Shown: piece by piece, positions 54,749-64,000 of the stretch
Position numbering within the stretch: position 1 is the stretch's first letter
How the letters are laid out: the number at the start of each line of letters is the position of its first letter
Origin: Apoda limacodes
Taxonomy: Eukaryota > Arthropoda > Insecta > Lepidoptera > Limacodidae
Reading direction: 5' to 3'
DNA length: 64,000 bases
Assembly: GCA_946406115.1 (NCBI GenBank)
Contig: OX291544.1
Coordinates: 1,922,001 to 1,986,000 of the forward strand
The notes under the pieces: generated by a model
Seen by the model: only the letters and a program-made list of their open reading frames with translations
Told to the model about the DNA's origin: nothing
Databases searched by the model: none
Program-made: the position numbers and the translations under genes

Positions 54749-55990
54749 ATGCGTAGAAATAACAAGTGCACAGAGGATGCTGTCTTGAATTTGACCACTT
54801 TAGTCACAAATCATATTGATGGTGGAGAACGTTGTATTGGTGTTTTCTTGGATCTCCAAAAAGCATTTGATACAGTATCCATACCTATTCTCTTAAAGAG
54901 ACTAGAGAACTGTGGAATAAGAGGAGTTGCTTTAGACTGGTTTAAGGATTATTTGACAGACAGAAAACAGTGTGTTAGAGTTGCTGGACATGTTAGTTCA
55001 ATGTGTGAATGCACATTTGGTGTCCCACAGGGAAGTACGTTAGGCCCAACACTGTTTTTAATATATATTAATAAACTTTGTGATGTTAAGCTTCGCAATG
55101 CTGATTTAATAATGTTTGCTGATGATACTGTAATAGTTTTTCATGATAAATCCTGGAACGCCGTTAAATCTATGGTTGAGACAGGTTTAATACAAGTGAG
55201 TAAGTGGCTAGAAGACAATCTTCTTAGTTTAAATACTCAGAAAACAAAATATATGTGTTTTAGTAAGACCTCAGTGTGTAGTCCTATAACTGATTTAAAT
55301 TTACATATTCACACATTCCCTTGTAATCGAATTGTTGGAACTTGTGCGCCCGGTTGTAATTGTGAGGTGCTATCTCGTGTCACGGTTATCAAATACTTAG
55401 GAGTTATGGTAGATGACAAATTGAACTGGAAAGAGCACTTACACATGATTTCTATGAGAGCTAGAAAACTAATATTCATTTTTAAACAACTTAGACAAGC
55501 AGCAGATAGACAATTACTAATTAACACATACAAAGCTCTTTGTCAGTCTCTACTATCATACTGTATATGTGTTTGGAGCTGTGCAAGTAAAACGTACATT
55601 GATGAAGTTGAAAAAGCACAAAGAGCAGTACTAAAAGTACTACTCTGCTTACCTCGTTTGTATCCAACTAAATTACTTTATGAAAATGCTAAGGTGCTTA
55701 ATGTGCGCCAACTTTTTGTTTTTCAATGTTTAAAAAGGTATCATACTAAGTACGTTCCGTTGCTACCACAAACATCTAAAAGAGTACAGAAGTGTCCTCT
55801 ACATTGTGTCAGATCTGCATTTGCTGCGAGACATTTCAACTTTATCTCCCCCATTCTTTATAATAAACTGTTGAAAGATCATAAACATGTTAAAAAATAT
55901 ACTCTAAGACAATTTAAGGAGACTCTGTTTGACTGGCTCTGTTTTCTGAGTTATAATGAAACCGAAATACTGTTGGAAATAAAAGTATGA
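54713..55990 (+). pseudogene. Chimeric frame: antisense jockey sequence joined to LINE RT
   Basis: 425 codons. The first 15 or so (MLRDLKRDMRRYMRR) come from the antisense of the jockey fragment and the filler. From NNKCTEDAVLNL on it is identical to the RT of 50583-52298, including FLDLQKAFDTV, GVPQGSTLGPTLF and FADDTVIVF. The RT fingers upstream of FRNNKCTE are absent, so no active enzyme is expected. The frame was created by the duplication junction. Confidence 0.88.
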
Positions 55991-56360
55991 TCTTAATTTA
56001 ATTTTAATTTTATTTTCTTAGGTCATTTTAAATTTAGTATATATTTTGCTACAGACTTAACTGCTAAAACTTTTGTATGATCTTCTTAAATGTCAGCACT
56101 AATTTGTATTCGATTTCTTTTCTATATAACATGGTATGGAAAGGAAATTAAAACTAACTACTGTAACTTAATTTTTTATTCTTTAATCACTTACTAACCG
56201 CATAATTTATTTCATATTGTACGAGCAGAGAGCCTGCTTCTTACGTCACAGGGTAACCTATTGTAAGAAGTAGCGTAACAAGTGTCATGTAACTAGTTGA
56301 ACTGAAATAAATTCATTTTTCATTTTCATTTTTCATTTTCATTTCACTTGTTTTTTTTCA

Positions 56361-56647
56361 GATCGTCCATGGCTCAGTGGGCAATGATCTGCCTGCTGTT
56401 CTGAGGGGCGTAATTTCTAATCCCACACAGGGCAAACATTTATGTGATGAAGATTTGTGTTTGTCTTGAGTTTTCGATGTTTTCTATGTATAATATGTAG
56501 GTATTTACAAAAAAAATGTTTATATATGTATATATAAGTATGTATTTGTGTACGTTGTCAATTATTCATACTACAAGCTTTGCTTATTTTAGGATCAAAC
56601 GGCGCTGTGTGTATTGCCCAAAAAATATTGGTTATTGTTTATTGTTT
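56361..56647 (+). mobile_element. tRNA-derived SINE, duplicated copy
   Basis: Same sequence as 52669-52955, carried by the 3.69-kb duplication and not a separate insertion. Confidence 0.78.
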
Positions 56648-56876
56648 TTTCTCTAATTGTAAAAATAGTTTAACAATAATAATTGATAACTAACTCTAAA
56701 CTTGGATTAATTGTAAAATAAACTCTAACGTAAAATACTAGGTGTTCAAAACTAACCAAGTGCGTTTCATACACGCATTAATTCACGTTAGGTTTGTGAT
56801 TTTGAGGTTCGTTAAGAGATGAGATTATAGCTATCAAGGTTATTGGAATTTATTAGATTTTCTTAGAAATGAACTA

Positions 56877-57306
56877 CACTGGCCTGCAAAAGAAGGTATA
56901 ACAGTTTTTAAATTTCAAGTTTGGGATCATTTGCTGGCCTGTAGGGCTTTAGGTTTACCTCAGCAAGTCTTCTTCTGACCGTGTCTTCGCTAATGTAATC
57001 ATCCCTCATCAGGAGAAGCTGCTGCTGGATCTAAACTGCATTGAGGTAACGATTTCTCAAAATAGTGTTGGGAATATATCGGTCTTCTCTAGCTGTAGTG
57101 CATCTGGGACGGCCATTCACATGTTCGTTTATTTTTTCAGCCATAATTTAAAAGGAGGTTGTCAAAAAGGAGTTTTTATATAACAAAACTAAATTTTCTA
57201 AATAATGCTTTTTTTTCAAGTTTCTAATATAAACAGTACAGTACAATACAGTACGATTACTTATCGTCACGTTAATGAGTGTTATATCTTCTTTTGCAGG
57301 CCAGTG
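56877..57306 (-). mobile_element. Tc1-type deletion derivative, duplicated copy
   Basis: Same sequence as 53185-53614, including both TIRs, the TA flanks and the in-frame stop. It derives from the tandem duplication. Confidence 0.88.
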
Positions 57307-58006
57307 TATGATTATTTTGAGTAATAGATAAAAGGTCTACGTCAAAAAATGTTTCTTTTAATAATTTCATATATTATAATGTAAGGTGGGCAGAAATTGT
57401 TCAAATAACTACGGTTAACGTTAAAAGACATACTTATTATTAAAAAAAAACTAAGGAAAACGCTTAGAGACATACTAACGACGAGAAAAAAAATAAGGAG
57501 AAGTTAAGAGGCATACAAACGACGAGGAATAAAAACTAAGGAAAACGTTCAGAGACATACAAACGACGGGAAAAAAAAACTATAGTAGAACTCATGGTTG
57601 ATTTTTCAGTTTACTTAGGAAATGTTTCGTGTATTTCGGGGGCGGTCTCTGCAAATGCGGAAACGATTCTGTTAATTATTTCACTTATAAAAAAATTTAC
57701 TAACCTTAAGTAAGTATCTGTAGGCCATATTTTATATGATTAAATTAAATATTGTAAATTTAGTCGGAAGATAAAAGGAACAATCATTTCACGTTGTTAC
57801 AAAGCAGCGGGGTGACCTAATTTTTGGCGCAGAGATAGTTTGAGAGACTAAAAAGAATAAAGAATACTTTTTAGGTCTATCAAAAGGTTCCACGGGAGCT
57901 GTTTTTTTCTGTGGGCCACTTAGGGCAGGGCTTAATAGTCCACGGGTATAAAGGTCCACATCTAAAAAACTAGTCCCAGTAATTCTGGACATGGTTTACA
58001 GTTACT

Positions 58007-58440
58007 TCCTTATGTCTTCAGCACGCTTGTCAATTCTGCAGTGGAGCGTCAGCGAGTGCTTTGCTACAATCTACGCAGTTGCCTTTTCTCCGATATGCGG
58101 TCCATAACGTGCTTAGGAAGAGGTGAATGTCTCTCCGGATGCGACGTGGTGGTAGAGTATGCAGACAAAGCATTCTGCATAGGTGTGGTTAGCTCGGCGG
58201 TGAACTTGTCGACGTCGTCTGCTGGGGATACAAGGCGAGATAGAGGGTGTGCGTGTATCAGTTCGTTGAATTTTTCCCTGTCAATGCGGACACGGGGAAC
58301 GGCTGGACTAGCTGATGAAGGGCGAGCAGTACAGGCAACACCTCCAGTGTAGTTTGCCCTTGACAGTGCAGGTTATGGTGAGCCATTAGGTCGACGACAT
58401 CAGGTTGTTGAGAGATCTGAAACGGGATATGCGTAGGTAC
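58007..58440 (-). pseudogene. Jockey-type LINE fragment, duplicated copy
   Basis: Copy of 54315-54748 with one base difference (58029). It stops at 58440 although the LINE frame would continue, so the original jockey insertion was already truncated here or was cut at the duplication edge. Confidence 0.7.
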
Positions 58441-58479
58441 GCCTTGCTTGGTTTGGTTAGAGTCTTATGTATATACGAA

Positions 58480-58620
58480 AATTTATTATAAATGCCATAT
58501 CTATGGCTATATCATCTATATAAATAAATACTTTTATAGTAAAGATGCAGTCAATAGGTTAACCTCAAGCCAGTTGTCCTTCAATTCTGTGTAAGCGCTC
58601 TACCATGGAGCTATCTATCT
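58480..58620 (-). mobile_element. Possible tRNA-derived SINE
   Basis: On the minus strand, TAGCTCCATGGTAGAGCGCT fits the Pol III A box at 10 of 11 positions, and GGTTAACC about 45 bp later is a weak B box. The following sequence becomes AT-rich. It resembles a tRNA head, but a SINE tail was not recognised. Confidence 0.35.
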
Positions 58621-58630
58621 CCCATTTTTA

Positions 58631-58855
58631 TGTAGAAGAAGAAGAAAGAAGAAGAACAACAGTTATTTGACACTCAAACAATTACATATGTAACAGAAAT
58701 TTGAAGATGTTGGATGTAAATTATAAATATTATAGTTTGTATTAACTGTTTTATTCTATATTAAATTACTTTTACAACCTTTTATCTGAGACACAGTTTT
58801 TTGACAAGGGCGGTGTTGCCAGCTCGGTAAATATAAATGTACACAAATGCCAACA
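58631..58855 (-). mobile_element. Probable 3' LTR of the copia element (225 bp)
   Basis: Read on the minus strand, the sequence starts TGTTGGCATTTGTGTACATT directly after a purine tract (AAGGAGGCG, 58856-58864) and ends ...CTTCTTCTACA, giving the TG...CA ends of an LTR. It lies 175 bp past the end of the copia RNase H. Confirmation would need the 5' LTR, which lies beyond 64000. Confidence 0.6.
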
Positions 58856-59029
58856 CGCCTCCTTACATTTATACTTACCAAATACATAAACATAGGTATT
58901 TCTATTATATATAGGTAACTAAAATAAACTTATTTTTTACTTTTAATCTAAGTAGCACTATTAATTTTAGAGTTCTTACTTAACACTATTTCTGAAATTT
59001 CTTTAATAAAAAAGTTTCTTAAACAAAAG

Positions 59030-59775
59030 TTATATTAATTTTAACATTTCCCTGAATTTAGCAAATTTTATTTTTCCTAAAGACTTAGTAAGAATATCAG
59101 CAATATTTGAATGTGAATCTATTGTTACAATTTCAATGATTTTACTTTTTAAGTTTTCATGAACATAATGGTACTGAACTTCAATATGTTTAGTACAATT
59201 TCCATATTTGGCTATAGTTACACCTACAGAGTTATCTTCATAAATTTCAATTGGTTGACAAATTTTGATAAAAACATCATTCATCATCATCAAATAACAT
59301 TTCGAATAAAAAATATTTCAGTTACAGCCTCAGATAATGCAATATATTCTGCAAAGGATGACTAAGTCACACAATTTTGTTTTTTTCGATTTCCAATAAA
59401 TAGGATTTCCAAATAATTTTATTACAAAACCAGTAGTTGATTTTCGATCAATAACATCCCCTGCCCAGTCGGCATCTAAATAACAATTCATAATATTAGG
59501 TTTATTACTTTGATTATATGTTAAATTTAGATCTTTTGTTAAATACAAATACTTTAAAACTCGCAATGCATATTTAAAATGTGTTTCATCGTAACAATTC
59601 CGAAATCGATTTAGAAAAATAACACTAAAAGCTATGTCTGGTCTGATACCATGACTAATATACAAAAGTGCTCCAATTAAATTTCTATATCTAACATCTT
59701 CATTTAAATTTGACTGACTTAATTTAAGATTAATCTCCATTGGTGTTTTATAAAGTTTTGAATTTTCAATTTTGT
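59030..59775 (-). pseudogene. Copia RT C-terminus and RNase H
   Basis: Minus strand. After the LINE, coding resumes KIENSKLYKTPMEINLKLSQ and YRNLIGALLYISHGIRPDIA, FLNRFRNCYDETHFKYALRV, then RNase H: NCYLDADWAGDVIDRKSTTG (first Asp), FVIKLFGNPIYWKSKK, a frame change at about 59330, VTEIFFI, IEIYEDNSVGVTIAKYGNCT and KHIEVQYHYVHENLK, ADILTKSLGK and a stop at 59030. The region around SVTASEAEY-type residues is damaged by the frameshift. Confidence 0.9.
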
Positions 59776-62120
59776 ATTTTTTTATATACCACTAAGGTGG
59801 CAAACAAGCTTACGGCCGGCCTGATGGTAAGCGGTCACCGTAGCCTATGGACGCTTGCAACACCAGGGGTATCACTTGCGCGTTGCCGACCCTTCAGAAA
59901 TCTAATAACTTCTTTCTTGAAGAACTCCATACTGTAGTCCTTGCAGAAAACCTTGGAAGGGAGCTCATTCCACAACTTAAACGTTCGCGGGAGGAAGTTT
60001 CTCTGAAACCGCACTGTACGCGACCATTTAGGTTCTAAAGTGTGAGAATGAATTCCCTGCCGATGGCGAGCGGTGCGATGGTAGAAAGTAGCCGTGGGCA
60101 TCATTTCGAACAATACCTCAGAACACAACCCATTGTACAAGCGGTAGAACACACACAGTGAGGCAAAGTCTCTCCTCAGACTTAAGGGCTCGATACCGCA
60201 AGTGAGTTTGGAATCGTCGACAATTCTCACAGCCCGTCGTTGAACCGAGTCAAAAGGGCCAAGCTGGTATCCGGGTGCACCTGCCCAGAGATGGCAGCAG
60301 TACTCCATATGGGGCCGAACTTGCGACTTGTAAAGTAACAACCTTTGCCCCGACGTGAAGCACTGCTTCGCTCTGTTGAGTACACCAAGTTTTTTGGACG
60401 CCAGCTTCACCTTATCTTGTAAATGATCTCGGAACTGAACATCGCTGGAGATGTCGACACCAAGGATCCCAATGCTCTTGGAGATGGAGAGGGGAGTGTT
60501 CTGGAATTGTGAGACCACAGTGAATGGAGTTTTCTTAGCGGTGAACGCGCACACTTGTGTCTTTGTAGGGTTGAATCGGACCAAGTTTACCCGTCCCCAG
60601 TCAGAGACCTGGGACAGTGTGGTCTCGATTTGAGATACAAGTTCTCCGCGGTTTTCCTCCACAACGGAACGAGGGATGTTTGCACGACCCGTGTAAAAAG
60701 CGTCTCCAGTACTGTCATCTGCATAGCAATGTATGTTGTTGATGTCCAACATGTCATTGATATGCAGTAGAAACAGCGTACGAGACAGCACAGAGCCTTG
60801 CGGGACACCAGCATTAATGTCCATGCTATCAGAGCAACTACCGTCAACTACGGTTCGTATGCGTCTGCCGGACAAAAAGCTAGCCTCCCATTTGCACAAA
60901 CCCTCGGGCACTCCGTAAGATGGCAACTTCGATAGAAGACCGCGGTGCCAGACCCGATCGAACGCCTTCGCTATGTCCAGGCTACATGCCAATGCCTCCC
61001 CCTGACTCTCAATGGCTAGTGCCCATCGGTGTGTGAGATACACTAGAAGGTCACCAGTCGAGCGACCGTGGCGAAAGCCATATTGACGGTCACTGACCAG
61101 ATCGTGTACTTCTAGGTATCTTAGGAGCTGTTTGTTGATCACACGCTCCGTCACCTTAGAGAAGAGAGGGGTAATAGCGATAGGCCTGTAATTCGATGGA
61201 TCTGATCTATCGCCCTTTTTGGGCACCGGGTGCACATTCGCAGTCTTCCATGAAGACGGAAATTGCCTAGTGTGGTAGGAAAGCGCGAAGAGGCGCGTGA
61301 GTACAGGACATAACTCAGGAGCACACTGTTTAAGCACCACTGCTGGTATACCGTCTAGCCCACTCGACTTATGAACGTCTAAAGAGAGCAACGCCCGCCT
61401 GACCTCCCGCTGCGTTATGGAGATTTCCGGCATGGTCTTACCGCACCACGGTATAGTAGGTAGTACAGCGCCTTCATCGTTCATATTCGAGTTCGAGGCA
61501 AAGAGACTGCCCAGTAGATCGGCTTTCTCTTTAGCACTATGGGCCAAGTCACCATCGGTCTTTCGCAGTAGTGGTAAAGACGACTGGCAAAAGTTCCCCT
61601 CGGCAGCTTTAGCAAGCGGCCAGAAAGCACGACTCCCAGAAGGATAGCTCGCAAGTCGCCCACCTATTTTGCCGATGAATTGGAATTTTGCTCTGGCAGT
61701 TGCTTTCTTACTGAACCTCGAGGCAGCATTTAATTTGCGTTTTAACTCAGAAATATTTGGATCCTTATTAAAACGAGCCGTGGTCCAAGCCTCATATGCA
61801 TTTTGCTTAAGAATTTTAGCTTTTCTGCAAGACCTATTAAACCATGGTCGTTTTTTGACGCCGGCAGCTACTCGCGGGTTAGGAATATAGCATTCCATAC
61901 CAGCAAGGATTGTCTTAGTGACTGCGGCTGCGCAGACGTCAGGATCTTCTGAGTTAAAGCAGATCTGCCTCCACGGGTACGATGCGTAAAATTCTCGCAA
62001 TCCATCCCAGTCTGCCGACTTATAGTGCCACACACGACGCCAATTAGTTGGCCCAGAAGGATCGGGTTGTGTGCATGACACATGAGTCCGAACGAGACAG
62101 TGGTCCGAGGAGCCAACAGG
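59776..62120 (-). mobile_element. LINE-1f copy I, longest copy, inside copia
   Basis: About 2.35 kb, 5'-truncated. The 3' end reads, antisense, poly(T) then ATACCACTAAGGTGGCAAAC at about 59785. The 5' end is at about 62120, within the last endonuclease motif (GSSDHCLVRT). The whole RT frame is open, unlike every other copy in the window. It is the reference against which the other copies were compared. A target-site duplication is not obvious. Confidence 0.93.
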
Positions 62121-62159
62121 CTTTTTAGCTAGTGATTCTATATAGTTTTTCTGACACAA
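59835..62159 (-). CDS. LINE-1f endonuclease end plus reverse transcriptase, fused to copia codons
   Basis: 774 codons uninterrupted. Residues 1-13 (MCQKNYIESLAKK) are copia RT. From PVGSSDHCLV the LINE begins: the SDH of an APE endonuclease, a linker (RPWFNRSCRKAKILKQNAYE, FSKKATARAKFQFIGKIGG), then RT: DVHKSSGLDGIPAVVLKQCA, SNYRPIAITPLFSKVTERVI, FRHGRSTGDLLVYL, SLDIAKAFDRVWHRGLLSKL, NAGVPQGSVLSRTLFLLHIN, CYADDSTGDAFY. Thumb and C-terminus end KEVIRFLKGRQRASDTPG. All catalytic Asp residues are present, but without the rest of the endonuclease it cannot retrotranspose by itself. Start ATG is from copia and translation is doubtful. Jockey/I-group LINE; clade not settled. Confidence 0.85.
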   Translation of the reverse strand: MCQKNYIESLAKKPVGSSDHCLVRTHVSCTQPDPSGPTNWRRVWHYKSADWDGLREFYASYPWRQICFNSEDPDVCAAAVTKTILAGMECYIPNPRVAAGVKKRPWFNRSCRKAKILKQNAYEAWTTARFNKDPNISELKRKLNAASRFSKKATARAKFQFIGKIGGRLASYPSGSRAFWPLAKAAEGNFCQSSLPLLRKTDGDLAHSAKEKADLLGSLFASNSNMNDEGAVLPTIPWCGKTMPEISITQREVRRALLSLDVHKSSGLDGIPAVVLKQCAPELCPVLTRLFALSYHTRQFPSSWKTANVHPVPKKGDRSDPSNYRPIAITPLFSKVTERVINKQLLRYLEVHDLVSDRQYGFRHGRSTGDLLVYLTHRWALAIESQGEALACSLDIAKAFDRVWHRGLLSKLPSYGVPEGLCKWEASFLSGRRIRTVVDGSCSDSMDINAGVPQGSVLSRTLFLLHINDMLDINNIHCYADDSTGDAFYTGRANIPRSVVEENRGELVSQIETTLSQVSDWGRVNLVRFNPTKTQVCAFTAKKTPFTVVSQFQNTPLSISKSIGILGVDISSDVQFRDHLQDKVKLASKKLGVLNRAKQCFTSGQRLLLYKSQVRPHMEYCCHLWAGAPGYQLGPFDSVQRRAVRIVDDSKLTCGIEPLSLRRDFASLCVFYRLYNGLCSEVLFEMMPTATFYHRTARHRQGIHSHTLEPKWSRTVRFQRNFLPRTFKLWNELPSKVFCKDYSMEFFKKEVIRFLKGRQRASDTPGVASVHRLR

Positions 62160-62706
62160 TGTTAAAGTATTATTACAGTTTTCATATCTATTCCAATGTA
62201 GCTTTTTACTTTATTTAAATTTTTCATTTTAAGTTTATTATGTAGCAGTTTTTTAATATTACCTATTACTTGAATATCTTGACAACATATTAACAAATCA
62301 TCCACAAACAAAAGGATTTACACAGTTTTATTATTTTCTGTTTTAACATAAAGACAATAATCATATTTGTTTCTACGAAAACCAAGATTTTTGATGTAGT
62401 TATTAAAACATTCATACCAAGCACGTGGGCCCTCTTATAGACCAAATAATGCTTTGTTTTGTCTATATACCCTATGAGAAAAATCATCATAGCCTTGTGA
62501 CTGTTTGACATAAACCTCAGATCAGATGTTTGACATAGACCTGTTTTTTTCTTGTAGACCCATCTTACATTTAGAGTCGCCTTATCCTGGTTTACTCACT
62601 AATTTCCAAGTATTATTTTTAACAAGACTGTTCATCTCACTGTCCATCGCATCTTTCCATTGTGCAGCCTCATCTCAAGTAACAGCTTCCTCGTATGTAC
62701 CTGGAA
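62121..62706 (-). pseudogene. Copia reverse transcriptase, N-terminal part
   Basis: Minus strand across frames: AQWKDAMDSEMNSLVKNNTW and KLVSKPG (RT start), KCKMGLQEKNR, VYVKQSQGYDDFSHRVYRQN, KALFGL and GPRAWYECFNNYIKNLGFRR, then the catalytic LLFVDDLLICCQDIQVIGNI and KLLHNKLKMKNLNKVKSYIG. It ends CQKNYIESLAKK at the LINE. At least three frame changes and stops are present. VDD is retained. Confidence 0.82.
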
Positions 62707-63508
62707 TCATAACATCACAAAAATTTGCACAAATACAAAATACCCAAACTCTTCATCAAATCGGACTGGTTGTTTGATTTCTTCCTTCCATTTGCGTTTC
62801 ATCATCAACAAATTATTTTTGCCGTCCTCAGAGTTTATATCATTTCTTAGCTCATTTGTATCTTGCTCTGATTGCTTCATCTCATCTAAATCATTACCTT
62901 TATTGTCTTTTATTTCTGTATCATCTTCATCCTCGCAATCTATACACATAACATCTTCGATAATGTCGACATGCCTGGCTACTATTATTCTGTTATTTAT
63001 CAATACTCTAAATCCAACTTCTGTGTATCCAAGTAAAATTCCTAATTTGGCCTTTTTGACCCACTTTGATCTTCTCTTTTCGTCTGGTATTCTAAAATAA
63101 ACTCTGCTTCCATACAATTTTAAATGATTAATTGATGGTTTTCTTATAAAAAATATTTCATAAAGTGTTTTTCTTTCTATAGTGTTGGTCAATGCTCTGT
63201 TTTTGAGATATGCGGCAGCTTTAATCAATTCAGGCCAGTAACGCTTGTCAACTTTTGCTTCTGCCAGAAGACACCTTGCCATATCCATATGCTGAGCATG
63301 ACTTAATCATTATACCATTTTCTCTTGCAAATTTATATAGTTTACTGTTCATATATTCTTTACCGTTATCACATCTTAATTCCTTTATCATTTTCCCAGT
63401 TAAATTTTGAATTTCATTTGCATACTCCAGAGGACAATCAGAAACTTGATCCTTCGATTTGATGCAATACACTTTTGCCAATTTACTGTAGTCATCAATA
63501 AAACTCAC
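62707..63508 (-). pseudogene. Copia integrase, catalytic Glu region deleted
   Basis: Minus strand: FIDDYSKLAKVYCIKSKDQV (first Asp region), NLTGKMIKELRCDNGKEYMN (second Asp, DNGKEY), FARENGIMIKSCSAY. Here copia integrases continue with an NG-x-AER-x-NRT block that carries the Glu. In this copy the sequence goes straight into MDMARCLLAEAKVDKRYWPE in another frame, so about 14 residues including the Glu are lost. The C-terminal part follows: AAAYLKNRALTNTIERKTLY, HLKLYGSRVYFRIPDEKRRS and KLGILLGYTEVGFRVLINNR. Confidence 0.88.
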
Positions 63509-63534
63509 AAAGTACTTTTCACCATTACATCCAG

Positions 63535-63999
63535 CTATTTTATGATTCCATTTTTGAGGTCCATTAACATCTGTCCATTAATATGAACAATCTCTAATAT
63601 GTCTACCGCTCTTCTTCTGTTATTCTTAAAGGGTAAATTATGCATCTTGTTTTCAATACATATTGCATATTTCATATATTCTGACTCAATTTCTTTAGGT
63701 AGTCCTTTTAGTAACTGATTTTGACACATGATGTCCAGATAATTAAAATTGAAATGTTCAAGTGTGCGATGCAACTTTTCTTTTACAGTTAAGGTATTTT
63801 TGGTCACGTTTGCAAGTATTTTGCCATTTGAAACATAAATTTTAACTTTATATAACCTTTCATCTTTCATAGCTATTGCTAATAATGTATCATCTGCTTT
63901 ATAAATTTTTGTCGACTGCCCCTTTGATACTACGGTGTGATAATCAGTGATCTTGGAATAGCTTAATAAATTTGCCTTCATTTCTTTAACATAAAACAC
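63535..63999 (-). pseudogene. Copia GAG-pre-integrase segment, runs off the window
   Basis: Minus strand, open to the window edge. MFYVKEMKANLLSYSKITDY matches the V-x-NLLS-x-x-L pattern after the protease. HRTLEHFNFNYLDIMCQNQL corresponds to the H-x5-H zinc-binding part, with W-HRRLGH altered to LHRTLEH. CIENKMHNLPFKNNRRRAVD gives the C-x2-C-x-K region with the first Cys followed by IEN and the second Cys missing. It ends DILEIVHINGQM, the start of the integrase core (HTDLNGPM-type). Confidence 0.8.
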
Positions 64000-64000
64000 A

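Larger units (their letters stand above)
54755..58440. repeat. 3,686-bp tandem duplication, second copy
   Basis: Repeat of 51063-54748. It contains a 5'-truncated copy of the LINE RT (coding to 55990), the SINE (56361-56647), the Tc1-type element (56877-57306), the A-rich repeat and the jockey fragment (58007-58440). The right edge at GTAGGTAC (58440) is followed by unrelated GCCTTGCTTGG. Confidence 0.97.
58631..63999 (-). mobile_element. Ty1/copia retrotransposon, split by LINE-1f and truncated by window end
   Basis: Minus strand, copia order: GAG-pre-integrase (63999-63535), integrase (63508-62707), RT (about 62700-62121 and, after the LINE, from about 59775) and RNase H (59740-59030), then polypurine tract and LTR. 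LINE-1f copy I (59776-62120) sits inside the RT between SLAKK and KIENSKLYKTPMEIN. gag and the 5' LTR lie outside the window. The coding parts have frameshifts but long open stretches, so the element is moderately young. Confidence 0.9.

Noticed and set aside
1..64000. CRISPR arrays, operons, ribosome-binding sites or other bacterial features
   Set aside because: The tandem repeats lack unique spacers and regular direct-repeat structure, and the content is plainly eukaryotic transposon DNA.

Overview
This is an AT-rich eukaryotic window that looks like intergenic or heterochromatic DNA from a moth or butterfly (Lepidoptera). The reasons are the 3' ends of its LINEs (tandem TTTGAC, AATTCT, ATTTTC and TATTTG tails, and a short family ending GCCACCTTAGTGGTAT plus poly(A)), SINEs with a lepidopteran-type tRNA head and tail, Helitron-like ends of the TCCTACTAAT...CTAG type, and Ty3/gypsy and copia polyproteins of insect type. 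I recognise no intact host gene. Almost everything that codes is transposon-derived, and almost all of it is broken.

Layout. 1-9.6 kb: a 35-bp minisatellite (420-734), a small Helitron-like element (1365-1638), two copies of the most frequent LINE family ('LINE-1f' below), a degenerate minisatellite beside a small zinc-finger-like ORF, a 195/73/195 bp duplication, and a GC-rich retroposed segment with clear target-site duplications (8690-9187). 9.6-16.7 kb: a minus-strand Ty3/gypsy element (gag, G-patch-like region, protease, RT, RNase H, integrase) split by a plus-strand LINE with a TTTGAC tail. 17.3-18.5 kb: an about 120-bp satellite interrupted by a LINE 3' end. 19.7-20.3 kb: a decayed LINE. 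21.8-27.2 kb: a complete about 5.1-kb LINE with a tRNA-like sequence in its 5' UTR, which appears to sit inside a Helitron-like element and is flanked by AACAATA repeats. 27.2-30.3 kb: LINE remnants and unrecognised DNA.

30.3-33.4 kb: a three-level nest, in which a minus-strand gypsy pol is split by a hAT-like BED-finger transposase and that in turn by a LINE-1f copy. 33.4-42.3 kb: mostly unrecognised DNA with LINE-1f tails, a gypsy gag relic, a 92-bp-arm foldback joined to a LINE-1f copy of twin-priming type, and a perfect 25-bp inverted repeat holding TGACGTCA. 42.3-47.2 kb: two more LINE families, a THAP-like scrap and an antisense GIY-YIG domain of a Penelope-like element. 48.1-58.4 kb: a nearly intact LINE (ORF1 with a Baculo_FP-type C-terminus; ORF2 with one stop), then a SINE, a Tc1-type deletion derivative and a jockey fragment. 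A 3,686-bp block (51063-54748) is tandemly duplicated (54755-58440) with one visible mismatch. 58.6-64 kb: a minus-strand copia element whose RT is split by the longest LINE-1f copy, giving a chimeric 774-codon frame; the copia integrase has lost the stretch holding its catalytic Glu.

How the parts relate: the window is a record of successive insertions. LINE-1f copies lie inside copia, inside the hAT element and inside another LINE, so this family was among the latest to move. Family assignments rest on reading translated motifs by eye. Clade names are inferences and no database search was possible.
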